The notes under the pieces are model-generated. The model worked only from the letters and a program-made list of their open reading frames with translations, was not told the origin of the DNA and searched no databases. Made by a program: the position numbers and the translations under genes. A DNA stretch of 64,000 nucleotides from Brachybacterium equifaecis (GTDB lineage: Bacteria; Actinomycetota; Actinomycetes; Actinomycetales; Dermabacteraceae): positions 620,001 through 684,000 of the forward strand of contig NZ_JAKNCJ010000001.1 in assembly GCF_023509525.1 (NCBI RefSeq). Direction: 5' to 3'. Each line of letters starts with the position of its first letter. Position 1 is the stretch's first letter. Shown one piece after another: positions 6,316-14,196 of the stretch.

Positions 6316-8928
6316 TCAGCGCCGGGTGCGCTTCTCCCGGCCGGCCCGCCCGCCGCGACCACCGCGCCCGCGCGGGGCGGCGCCCTCGTCATCGCCCTCG
6401 TCGTCGGCCCAGTCCTCGAGCAGCGCGCCCGCAGGCGCCTCCTCGGCGCGACGGGAGAACAGCGGCGCCGACTCCTCGCCGAGGTCGTCCTCGAGGTCGG
6501 GCTCCGGGGCGGTCAGCGCGTAGAGCCAGCAGCCGCCCGCGACGAGCAGGGCGAGGATCGCCGCCCCCCACCGCAGCGCCGGCTCGGTGCCGTCGAGCAT
6601 CGCGTTGACCATCGGGGAGGCCGTCAGCACGCTGATCAGCGCGCCCAGCACGGCGGCGAGCGCGATCATCGTGCCGAGGGCCCCGCGCAGGGCGTCGCCG
6701 AGGGCCGCGGCGCCGAGCGCTCCGGAGTGGGCCCAGGAGCCGCGGCCGCCGTAGCGCCCGGACTCGATCACCTCGAGGGCGGCGCGCGAGGAGCCCGCGA
6801 AGACCGTGCTGCCCACGGCGAGCACGGCGCCTGCGCCCAGCAGCGTCACCACGAACGCCGGGAGGGCCGACGGGCCCAGACCGAAGCCCGCGACGATCGG
6901 CATGAGCGCGGCGGTCGCGACGGGCGCGAGGGCTGCGCGCTTCGCGGCGGCGGGGAGGTCGGAGAAGTCGACGGCGCTCTCCCCTGCGAGCAGAGCGGCG
7001 CGGGTCTCGACCACGGAGGCCGCCCCGAGCCGGCGCTGCGCGGTGAGCATGCCGGCTGCGACGAGGGCCGTCGCGACGAGGGCGAGCGCGATGCCGCCGG
7101 CGACCGGGAGGGCCGACGGGGTCAGCGCGTGCAGGGCGCGGTCCTCCCAGACGGTCCCGGCTCGACCGGCTGCCTGCATCGCGCCGATCATCGGCAGGAT
7201 CAGGGGCAGCGCCGTCATCGCGAGGGCGAGCTGGAGGCTGACGGCCGTCTCCGCGGCGCCGCCGCGACCGGCCGCGCGCACAGCCGCGTCGGTGCCGGGG
7301 CGGTCGGCGAGGAGCTCGGAGGTGTGGAACGCGGCGCTCGCGGCGATCACGAGCAGGGCGCCGAGGCCCGCGAACGCGAGCAGCGCGAGCATCAGCTCGG
7401 GGACTCCCCTGCCGATCACGGAGAGCACGAGCAGCACCGCGCTCAGCGCGCCAAGACCGCCCGCGGCCGCGAGCAGCGCCGAGCCTCCGGACGCAGCGAT
7501 GCCGAGCACCCCGCCCGTGCGGTGGGTGCGGGCGGCGCGCAGGGCCGAGCCTCCCGCCGGGTTCAGCACGCGGGCGGCGAGGAGCTGCGCGGCGAGAGCG
7601 GCGAGCGCGCCGAGCGCGAGGGCGGCGGCCACCACGGCGTTCGGGTGGATGCCATAGAGCGTGAGCAGGTCGAGGAACGCGCTCGCGTAGCGGGACTCGT
7701 CGGTCACGTCGATCCACTGCGTCATGTCCCCGATGGACTGCAGGATCTGCGGCTCGAGGTTCGCGCGGGGAACGGGATCGCTGCCGCCGGTGAGCGCCGG
7801 GTCGGTGAAGCTGTCCATGCCGACGGCCGCGAAACGCAGCGACTGGTAGGCAGAGGGCAGCCACAGGGAGATCGCCGCGGCGGCGGTGCCGACGGCCAGC
7901 AGGGCCGGGACCAGCGCGCCGATGCGCAGGGAGGTGCGCTCGCGGTCCGCGCGCCCGATCGGCGGGATCACGGCGACGAGCAGGGCGATGAGGATCGCGA
8001 CGACCAGCACGAACAGGGGCACGAGGATGCCCTCGGCGCCGAAGACGGGCACGCCGACCCGGATCGAGGCAGCGACGAGGGTCGCGGTGAGCGCCACGAG
8101 AGCGGCGGCGCGGGCGGGGCCGCGGCGCAGGAGCTGGGCGAGCTGCAGGTGCGCGGCGCCGGGGTTCTCCTCACCTTCGAGCGGCAGTCCCTTCTCGTCG
8201 GCCCCGGCGAGCAGCGCGGAGCTGGTGCCGACGGAGCCCGCGAGCCCGGCCACCGCATGCAGCACCAGCGCGAACAGGGCCGCACCGGCGGCGTAGGCGA
8301 TCATCGGCGAGGCGGCGGCCTCGCGCATGAAGTACACGGCGGGCACGATCGGCAGCGCGGCGATGCCGAAGGCGCTGGCGACGAACAGTCCGCCGAAGCG
8401 GGGCAGGGAGCGGGCGCGGTCGGCCGGGGCGATGGCGAGGCCGCCCAGGAGCATGCTGCCGGCGCGCCAGGCCGCCAGGGCGCCTGCGACCAGGCCGACC
8501 AGCACGAACCCGACGCGCAGGATCCGCACGTCGGTCGAGCCGGGCACGAGGGCGAGCAGCAGCATCATCGGCACGCCGACGCTCGCGGCGATCGTGGTCG
8601 CGGTGGTGACGAGCCCGCCGAGCCGGGAGCCGAGGTGGGCGTCGAGCTCCGCATCGCCCGTGTCGGTGACCTCGGCCAGCTCGGCCTCATCCTCGTCCTC
8701 GATCTCGTCGAGCTCCGCCGCGTGGGAGCCGTCGGCCCCGTCGGCCCCCTTCGCGCGGCGGCGCGCGCCTCCCGTCTCCGCGCGGCGGCGCGCGAGCGCG
8801 GCGCCGCGCCGAGCGAGGCGCGGGGGGATCAGCACGCCGAGAGCGATCGCCGCGAGGGCTGCCACCCCCAGCACGAGGAGCAGGACGGCGATGTCATCGC
8901 CGAGGGCGAACTGCGTGATGAGGTCCAC
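6316..8928 (-). CDS. H+-pyrophosphatase-like membrane protein lacking catalytic residues
   Basis: 870 residues, about 15-16 hydrophobic helices, with acidic (70-95) and Arg/Gly-rich (830-870) cytosolic extensions. Several blocks align by eye to membrane-bound pyrophosphatase HppA. IESGRYGGRGSWAH (721-734) mirrors the HppA motif IESGxxGGKGSxAHKAAVVGD. VRAAGRGGAAETAVSLQLAL (550-569) mirrors DAAGNTTAAIGKGFAIG. EGEENPGAAHLQLAQ (251-265) mirrors [21 protein letters not shown]. In each block the Asp and Lys residues that bind Mg-pyrophosphate in real HppA are replaced, so it cannot be an ordinary pump. The start is GTG at 8928 with AGGAG upstream. It follows the thioredoxin/NHL gene on the same strand. 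The function is unknown. Confidence 0.7.
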   Translation of the reverse strand: MDLITQFALGDDIAVLLLVLGVAALAAIALGVLIPPRLARRGAALARRRAETGGARRRAKGADGADGSHAAELDEIEDEDEAELAEVTDTGDAELDAHLGSRLGGLVTTATTIAASVGVPMMLLLALVPGSTDVRILRVGFVLVGLVAGALAAWRAGSMLLGGLAIAPADRARSLPRFGGLFVASAFGIAALPIVPAVYFMREAAASPMIAYAAGAALFALVLHAVAGLAGSVGTSSALLAGADEKGLPLEGEENPGAAHLQLAQLLRRGPARAAALVALTATLVAASIRVGVPVFGAEGILVPLFVLVVAILIALLVAVIPPIGRADRERTSLRIGALVPALLAVGTAAAAISLWLPSAYQSLRFAAVGMDSFTDPALTGGSDPVPRANLEPQILQSIGDMTQWIDVTDESRYASAFLDLLTLYGIHPNAVVAAALALGALAALAAQLLAARVLNPAGGSALRAARTHRTGGVLGIAASGGSALLAAAGGLGALSAVLLVLSVIGRGVPELMLALLAFAGLGALLVIAASAAFHTSELLADRPGTDAAVRAAGRGGAAETAVSLQLALAMTALPLILPMIGAMQAAGRAGTVWEDRALHALTPSALPVAGGIALALVATALVAAGMLTAQRRLGAASVVETRAALLAGESAVDFSDLPAAAKRAALAPVATAALMPIVAGFGLGPSALPAFVVTLLGAGAVLAVGSTVFAGSSRAALEVIESGRYGGRGSWAHSGALGAAALGDALRGALGTMIALAAVLGALISVLTASPMVNAMLDGTEPALRWGAAILALLVAGGCWLYALTAPEPDLEDDLGEESAPLFSRRAEEAPAGALLEDWADDEGDDEGAAPRGRGGRGGRAGREKRTRR

Positions 8929-9013
8929 GGGGGTCTCCTGGGGCGTCCGTCAGCAGGGCCGACGGTCTTCGGGGGTCAGGGCCGGGGCGGCGCCGCGAGT
9001 CGGCGCCGGGGCG

Positions 9014-10978
9014 TCAGCCGAGCAGCGAGAGGTCCAGCGTCGTGCTCGCACCGGGGGCGATGCGGATCGGCACGCCCCAGTCCTGCTGGTGCATGTGGCA
9101 GGCGGGGAACTCGACGGAGGGATCCGCATCGCACGAGGCGGCGCGCGCGCTGACGTGCAGCACGCCCTCGCGGTAAGCGGGATCCAGCGTAATCGCCCGC
9201 TCGAGGTCCGTGCGCATGCCGCCGCCGTCCGTGAGCATCGCGCTCGGCGTGGTGGAGATCGTGACCTGCGTGGACGGGCCGAGGGTGTCGTCGAGCTTGT
9301 GGCCCGGCGGCGGGGTGAAGACGACGCGCACGGTGAGCGGGCCTTCGCCGACGTCGGTCACGGGCCGGGAGGTGCGCTGCTGGCCCTCGTCGATGATGCG
9401 CTCGGCGGCCTTCGCCACCGGCACCCAGGTGACGCGGTGCGCCCCGGACTCCACGACGATCAGCTGGCCGATGCCGTCCACCGGAACGCCGACGATCACG
9501 TCGGAGGGCTCGGCGAGATCCGTGGCGACGGTGACGACACTCGCGGGGGCGTCGCCGCTCTCGCCGCCGGTGGCGTCGATGATGCGGATCGCGCCGTTGT
9601 AGGTGTCGGCGACGGCGATGCGGCCGTCGGGCAGGCCGGTCACGCCGAGGGGGTGCTGGAGGCGCGCGCGGTCGGCCGGGCCGTCCACGTGGCCGAAGTC
9701 GAACAGGCCTTCGCCCACGAGCGTGCGCACCGTGAATGTGCGGGGGTCGAGGATGCGGATCGCTGAGGTCTCGGAGTCGGCGATCGCGAGGGTTCCGTCG
9801 GCCAGCTCCGCGACGCCCGAGGGCTGCGCCCACCAGGAGCGCACGAGGGCGCCGTCGACGAGGCCCTCATTCGTGGTGCCGGCGAGCACGGCGAGCTCGC
9901 GGCTGCGCGGCTCGAAGGACCACATCTGGTGGATGCCGGCCATCGCGATCACGGCGCGGCCCAGCACGTGCGACCAGGCGAGATCCCAGGGCGTCGACAT
10001 CGCGTACGTCAGCGGATCGGCGCCGCCGGTCGCGAGCGGCTGGCCCTGCATCCACTGCGCGCCGGTGCCGGCGACGGTGCCGACGACGGTCGGCGTGCGG
10101 CCGCGCAGGAGGCGGGAGTGGCCGAGCTCGACGGAGCGCAGCAGGTGGTTGGCGCTGTCGGCGACGAGCAGGTCGTAGCCGACGGCGTCGGCGACCTCTT
10201 CGGGCAGCACGAGCACGCCGTTGGGCTCGGCGAAGGAGGCCTGGTCGGCCTCGCCGTCGGCCGCGCCGCGGGCGCCGGAGCCGATGATCTCGGAGACGCT
10301 CACGCCGTCGGGCTCGAAGATCACGAGGCGGTGCTGGCCGGCGTCGGAGACGACGTAGCGGCCATCCGGCAGCGCCTGGATCTTCGAGGGGTAGCGGAGG
10401 GTCTGGGGGACGCGCTCGGCGAGGACCGTCGGCGCGGGGCCGCGGCGCAGGGAGCCGTCGGCCTCGGCTTCTGCGATCAGTCGGCCGATGAGCGCGTCGA
10501 GGTTCGCGGCGTGGCCCTCCCCGGAGAGGTTCGCGGCGATGCGGCCGTGAGTGTCGAGCACCATCAGGGTGGGCCAGGCGCGGGCGCCGTACTCGGTCCA
10601 CGTGGTGAGCTCGGGATCATCGAGCACGGGGTGGGTGACCTCGTAGCGCTCGATGTTCGCGCGCAGGGCGTCGGCGTCCTTCTCGAACTCGAACTTCGGG
10701 GAGTGGACGCCGATGACGACGAGCTCCTGCTCGTACTTCTCCTCGAGCGGGCGCAGCTCGTCGAGGACGTGCAGGCAGTTCACGCAGCAGAAGGTCCAGA
10801 AGTCCAGCAGCACGATCTTGCCGCGCAGATCGGGGAGGTCCAGATCGACCCCGCCCGTGTTCAGCCAGCTGCGGCCGCGCAGCGGGCTCGCATGCACGCG
10901 GACGTCCAGCGTGCCCTCCCGCCCGGTGGGCTGGTCGGGGCGAGGCTCGTGCGCGGAGGTGCTGCCGGAGTGCGTCAT
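9014..10978 (-). CDS. Thioredoxin-like / NHL-repeat protein (NHLRC2-like)
   Basis: 654 residues. The N-terminal third is a TlpA/thioredoxin-like domain with the redox pair C65-C68 in WTFCCVNCLHVLDEL, as in animal NHLRC2 and its bacterial relatives. Residues about 200-500 contain repeated NHL beta-propeller strands (YPSKIQALPDGRYVVSDAG and HPLGVTGLPDGRIAVADTY are two of them), and the last 130 residues form a beta-rich domain. No signal peptide is seen, so it is probably cytosolic. The ATG at 10978 is chosen; an upstream GTG at 11014 is possible. The palindrome GTTCAGTGAAC lies 2 nt upstream of this ATG. The role is unknown even in the family. Confidence 0.85.
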   Translation of the reverse strand: MTHSGSTSAHEPRPDQPTGREGTLDVRVHASPLRGRSWLNTGGVDLDLPDLRGKIVLLDFWTFCCVNCLHVLDELRPLEEKYEQELVVIGVHSPKFEFEKDADALRANIERYEVTHPVLDDPELTTWTEYGARAWPTLMVLDTHGRIAANLSGEGHAANLDALIGRLIAEAEADGSLRRGPAPTVLAERVPQTLRYPSKIQALPDGRYVVSDAGQHRLVIFEPDGVSVSEIIGSGARGAADGEADQASFAEPNGVLVLPEEVADAVGYDLLVADSANHLLRSVELGHSRLLRGRTPTVVGTVAGTGAQWMQGQPLATGGADPLTYAMSTPWDLAWSHVLGRAVIAMAGIHQMWSFEPRSRELAVLAGTTNEGLVDGALVRSWWAQPSGVAELADGTLAIADSETSAIRILDPRTFTVRTLVGEGLFDFGHVDGPADRARLQHPLGVTGLPDGRIAVADTYNGAIRIIDATGGESGDAPASVVTVATDLAEPSDVIVGVPVDGIGQLIVVESGAHRVTWVPVAKAAERIIDEGQQRTSRPVTDVGEGPLTVRVVFTPPPGHKLDDTLGPSTQVTISTTPSAMLTDGGGMRTDLERAITLDPAYREGVLHVSARAASCDADPSVEFPACHMHQQDWGVPIRIAPGASTTLDLSLLG

Positions 10979-11071
10979 GGGTTCAGTGAACACCGCACGC
11001 CGTGGTCGCGCCACTCATCTGCACGCACGGGCCTGGGTTCTCACATGGGCGCGCCGGGCGCGGCGGCAGAC

Positions 11072-11746
11072 TCACCAGGTCGCGATCCACTCCAGCAGGC
11101 CCTCGTCCTCCAGCGTCGCGATGCGCAGGTCGGCCTCATCGACGTCGCCGCCGTGCGGGGGCACGGCGAGCAGTCGCAGACCGGCCGCGACCGCGGCGCG
11201 GGCGCCGACTGCGGAGTCCTCGAGCGCCAGGCACTCCCCCGGCGCGACTCCGAGTTCGCGCGCGGCCTTCGCGTACATATCCGGGGCAGGCTTGCCGTTC
11301 TCGACGGTGTCGGTGGACTGCAGGTTCGCGAACAGGTCGATGATCCCGGCGCGGGTCAGCTTGTCCTGCAGCGCCTCGTGCCAGGAGTTCGAGGCGCAGG
11401 CGATCGGCACGCGCGCGGCAGCGGCGCGCACGATCGCGATCGCCCCCGGCATCGGGTGCAGCTCCTCGCCGAGGTCCGTCAGGAACTGCTCGCGCGCCGC
11501 GGCGAGCACCTCCCCGTAGTCGGCGCCTGCGGCGCGCGCGATGACCTCGGCGGCCTGCTCGAGGGTCGCGCCGATGATGGAGTCGTCCTGCTCGGGGGTG
11601 AGGGTCGCGCCGTAGCGGGCGAGCATCGTCTGCTGGGTGCCATCCCAGACGGATTCCGTGTCCAGGATCAGTCCGTCGCAGTCGAAGACGACGCCCTTCG
11701 GGGTCCAGTCGCCGAATGCGTCGAGGTAGCGATCGATGTCGCTCAT
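11072..11746 (-). CDS. HAD-superfamily hydrolase (beta-phosphoglucomutase/phosphatase type)
   Basis: 224 residues with HAD motif I VVFDCDGLILDTE (nucleophile Asp), motif II ASNSW, and motif III/IV KPAPDMYAKAA followed by LALEDSAVGARAA. The helical cap between motifs I and II places it in subfamily IA with sugar-phosphate phosphatases and phosphomutases. It overlaps the upstream HAD gene by ATGA and resembles it along its length, so the two arose by tandem duplication. The substrate is not predictable. Confidence 0.88.
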   Translation of the reverse strand: MSDIDRYLDAFGDWTPKGVVFDCDGLILDTESVWDGTQQTMLARYGATLTPEQDDSIIGATLEQAAEVIARAAGADYGEVLAAAREQFLTDLGEELHPMPGAIAIVRAAAARVPIACASNSWHEALQDKLTRAGIIDLFANLQSTDTVENGKPAPDMYAKAARELGVAPGECLALEDSAVGARAAVAAGLRLLAVPPHGGDVDEADLRIATLEDEGLLEWIATW

Positions 11747-12447
11747 GCGCGTGCCTCCCAGGTGGCGATCCAGGCCTGCAGCACCGGATCTTCGAGCGTG
11801 GTGATGGTGCGGTGCGCGCGGGGCGACTGCCCCGGCAGCGAGGGGACGGCGATGACCTGCAGTCCCGCGTCATACGCGGCGCGGGCGCCGGTTTCGGAGT
11901 CCTCGAAGGCGAGGGCGCGTGCGGGATCGACACCGAGGCGCCGGGCGGCCTCGACATAGATGTCGGGGGCGGGCTTCGGATGGGCGACGTCGTTCTCGCT
12001 CACCGAGGCGGTGAGCACGTCGGCCACACCGATCTGCGCGATCGCGGCGTCGAGCAGGTCGCGCGGGGAGTTCGAGGCGATGGCGACGGGCACCTTCGCG
12101 GCGACCGCGCGGACAGTGTCGACGGCGCCCGGCATGAGCACCGGGGCCGCGCTCTGGCGCTCGATGTGCATCTGCTTCAGCTCGTCGCCCGCGGCGTACG
12201 GATCCTGCCCGGTGATCTCCGCGAGGGACCGCACGACGGTCTCGATGGTGCGGCCGGCGAGTCCGCGCCACTGCTCATCCGTGACGACGGCGCCGCGGCG
12301 TGCGATGTAGTCCTTCTGCGTGAGGACCCATTCGGCCTCGGTGTCGATCAGCAGTCCGTCGCAGTCGAAGACGACTGCGCGCGGGGTCCACTGCGGAGGC
12401 CAGGTCGAGAGCGGGCTGATGAGCGGGTTCGGGTCCTGTGCGCGCAT
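11743..12447 (-). CDS. HAD-superfamily hydrolase, tandem paralogue
   Basis: 234 residues with motif I AVVFDCDGLLIDTE, the threonine/serine motif IASNSP, and KPAPDIYVEAARRLG followed by LAFEDSETGARAA. It has the same subfamily IA layout as the downstream gene, including the IATW near both C-termini. The ATG at 12447 has GAGGA upstream at good spacing. Divergent from the VOC gene with 54 bp between starts. Probably a sugar phosphatase; substrate unknown. Confidence 0.88.
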   Translation of the reverse strand: MRAQDPNPLISPLSTWPPQWTPRAVVFDCDGLLIDTEAEWVLTQKDYIARRGAVVTDEQWRGLAGRTIETVVRSLAEITGQDPYAAGDELKQMHIERQSAAPVLMPGAVDTVRAVAAKVPVAIASNSPRDLLDAAIAQIGVADVLTASVSENDVAHPKPAPDIYVEAARRLGVDPARALAFEDSETGARAAYDAGLQVIAVPSLPGQSPRAHRTITTLEDPVLQAWIATWEARA

Positions 12448-12501
12448 GATGTCCTCAGCGTATCCGGCAGGGATGCGAGGACATCGAGAGGGAGACGGGT
12501 C

Positions 12502-13299
12502 ATGGCGGGGCGACTGGGACAGGCGACGTGGCTGGAGTACCTCACGGGGAGCCTCGAGAGCGGCGCTGCGTTCTATCGGCGCCTCGCCGGGTGGGAGATC
12601 GCCGAGGGCGAGGGCGCAGCTTCTGCGCGGCAGCTTCTCGCCACGGCCGACGGGGAAGCCGTCGCGAGCCTCCTCGACACCACCGGCATGCTGTGCCCGA
12701 TGGGCCGCACGATCCCGACGAAGTGGGAGGTCTACCTGCAGGTCGACGATCTCGATGCGCGGCTCGAGCGGGCACGTGCCGCCGGTGGCGAGGTGATCGA
12801 TGGTCCGCGCGAGGCGATCGGCGGGGCGCGCCTGGCGGTCGTCGCCGACCCCACGGGCTGCCCCGTCGGGCTCTGGGAGGGCGAGGGCTTCGCGGGCCGC
12901 GAGAGCGTCGGGGCGCCGGGGACACCGGTGTGGTTCGAGCTGATGAGCATGGACACGCGCGCATCCCGCGACTTCTACCAGGCGGTGCTCGACTTCGACT
13001 ACCAGGGGATGCCGGGGTCGGAGAGCGAGCCGGGCGGTGAGCCCGGCTACTTCACGAACGCGGGCGGCCAGGAGGCGACCTCCGGGCTGTGCAGCGCGAA
13101 GGAGTGGTTCCCCGCGGGCACCTCGTCCTTCTGGCGCTGGTACCTCGCGGTCGACTCGATGGAGGAGGCCGTTGCCGTGGTGCGCGAGATGGGCGGGAAG
13201 GTGCTCGACGGGCCGATGGACTCCCCCTTCGGCATCGTCGCGACGATCGAGGATCCCGATGGTGCGACGCTGCAGATCCTGGAGGGGCCGCGGGGCTGA
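12502..13299 (+). CDS. VOC-family (glyoxalase/bleomycin-resistance fold) protein, two domains
   Basis: 265 residues made of two VOC modules (about 1-125 and 135-262). Each ends in the typical DPTGCPVGLWE or DPDGATLQILEGP strand. Residues WLEYLTGSLESGAAFYRRLAGW and WFELMSMDTRASRDFYQAV begin the modules. Such tandem VOC proteins are often annotated as hydroxylases or antibiotic-binding proteins, but few are characterised, so no reaction is assigned. Cytosolic. GGGAG lies upstream of the ATG. Confidence 0.82.
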   Translation: MAGRLGQATWLEYLTGSLESGAAFYRRLAGWEIAEGEGAASARQLLATADGEAVASLLDTTGMLCPMGRTIPTKWEVYLQVDDLDARLERARAAGGEVIDGPREAIGGARLAVVADPTGCPVGLWEGEGFAGRESVGAPGTPVWFELMSMDTRASRDFYQAVLDFDYQGMPGSESEPGGEPGYFTNAGGQEATSGLCSAKEWFPAGTSSFWRWYLAVDSMEEAVAVVREMGGKVLDGPMDSPFGIVATIEDPDGATLQILEGPRG

Positions 13300-13336
13300 T
13301 CGCCGGGCAGGGCGGCTGACGGGGCATTGCCCCCAC

Positions 13337-13639
13337 TCAACCGAACGCCGTCGTCCTCGCTTCGACCACATGATGGATCTTCGCGCGATCGGCATCGACA
13401 GCCGTCCAGGCGATGACCCACTGGCGGGGGCCATGGACGATATAGATCATCCATCCCCGGACGGTCCCACCATCGACAGCAAGCTCATAGGGGCCGCGCT
13501 TCGCTCTCGCTGCCCCCACCTCGATCGCATCGAAGGCGTCGTCGAGCTTGTCGAGGAGGTTCTGGTCGCCGACCTTCTCCAGTTCAGTGAGGGCGCGATC
13601 GGCGGCATCGCTGAAGATCAGCGTCCGGCGGCTTGCCAT
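13337..13639 (-). CDS. Putative type II toxin (RelE/ParE-like)
   Basis: 100 residues, basic in the centre. The strand-rich second half (GWMIYIVHGPRQWVIAWTAV followed by DADRAKIHHV) resembles the C-terminal strands of RelE/ParE toxins, where a DR..H element closes the fold. The gene starts 6 nt after the stop of a 78-residue AbrB-like partner, and a leaderless promoter with a dyad lies in front of that partner. Size, order and spacing fit antitoxin-then-toxin. Family membership is an inference from shape; catalytic residues cannot be assigned. Confidence 0.6.
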   Translation of the reverse strand: MASRRTLIFSDAADRALTELEKVGDQNLLDKLDDAFDAIEVGAARAKRGPYELAVDGGTVRGWMIYIVHGPRQWVIAWTAVDADRAKIHHVVEARTTAFG

Positions 13640-13645
13640 GGCCGT

Positions 13646-13882
13646 TCAGCGAGCCTTGAGCTTGCGGCGAGGATGACCCTCATCGAGCCGTTCGCTTGAC
13701 TCCTCGATCGCCACCCGCAATTCCGTGTTCACGTAGATCTCAAGCTCCGCTCGCGTAAGAATCCGGGCCGGTTCGAGCAGGAGGCTACCGTCTTCGAGGG
13801 TTGTCATCTTGAATGTCGTGTCCTTGGCACCGAGGGGCGCGCGACCTCGGCTGTCGGTGGTGATCGTGGTCGTCCCGTTCAT
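13646..13882 (-). CDS. Putative antitoxin, AbrB/MazE-like
   Basis: 78 residues. The N-terminal half (TTITTDSRGRAPLG then TTFKMTTLEDGSLLLEPA) reads as a swapped-hairpin AbrB-type DNA-binding domain; the charged C-terminal half (EIYVNTELRVAIEESSERL) would be the toxin-binding helix. ATG at 13882 is preceded by TAGGCT at 7 nt, so the message is likely leaderless. An 11-bp inverted repeat lies 25 bp upstream and is the natural site for autoregulation by the toxin-antitoxin complex. Confidence 0.6.
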   Translation of the reverse strand: MNGTTTITTDSRGRAPLGAKDTTFKMTTLEDGSLLLEPARILTRAELEIYVNTELRVAIEESSERLDEGHPRRKLKAR

Positions 13883-13889
13883 GCGGTCG

Positions 13890-13933
13890 AGCCTAACACC
13901 CACGGGGGGCAAGTGGGTATTGCCCACTTGCCC
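13890..13933 (-). promoter_or_regulatory. Toxin-antitoxin promoter and operator
   Basis: TAGGCT (-10) occupies 13890-13895, 7 nt before the antitoxin ATG. Just upstream, GGGCAAGTGGG (13907-13917) and CCCACTTGCCC (13923-13933) form a perfect 11-bp inverted repeat with a 5-bp spacer, overlapping the expected -35 region. This is the classical layout for autorepression. Confidence 0.65.
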
Positions 13934-14196
13934 TTGGCGAACCGGCCATGAGCTCCTCGTTGCGGGCGTGCAGACCAGCCCTCCTCCGGCCCCTCCCCCA
14001 CCAACATCACACCGGCCACAGCCCCCTGCGGCCGGTAGAGTGGACGACGGCCTTCGGGCCGCACAACGGCGTATTCGACGACACGACACATGTGGTGGCG
14101 CGGGGATCCTCTGGGTCCCGGCGGCGCGTAAATCTGATCACGGCACAGGATCGAGTGCCTCGCCGTGCCCACTCGTCGTCGATCCCTGGAGCACCC

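Noticed and set aside
5638-9153. A 1171-codon open frame on the plus strand
   Set aside because: It runs antisense to the pyrophosphatase-like gene and is Arg/Gly/His-rich low complexity, a shadow typical of GC-rich DNA.
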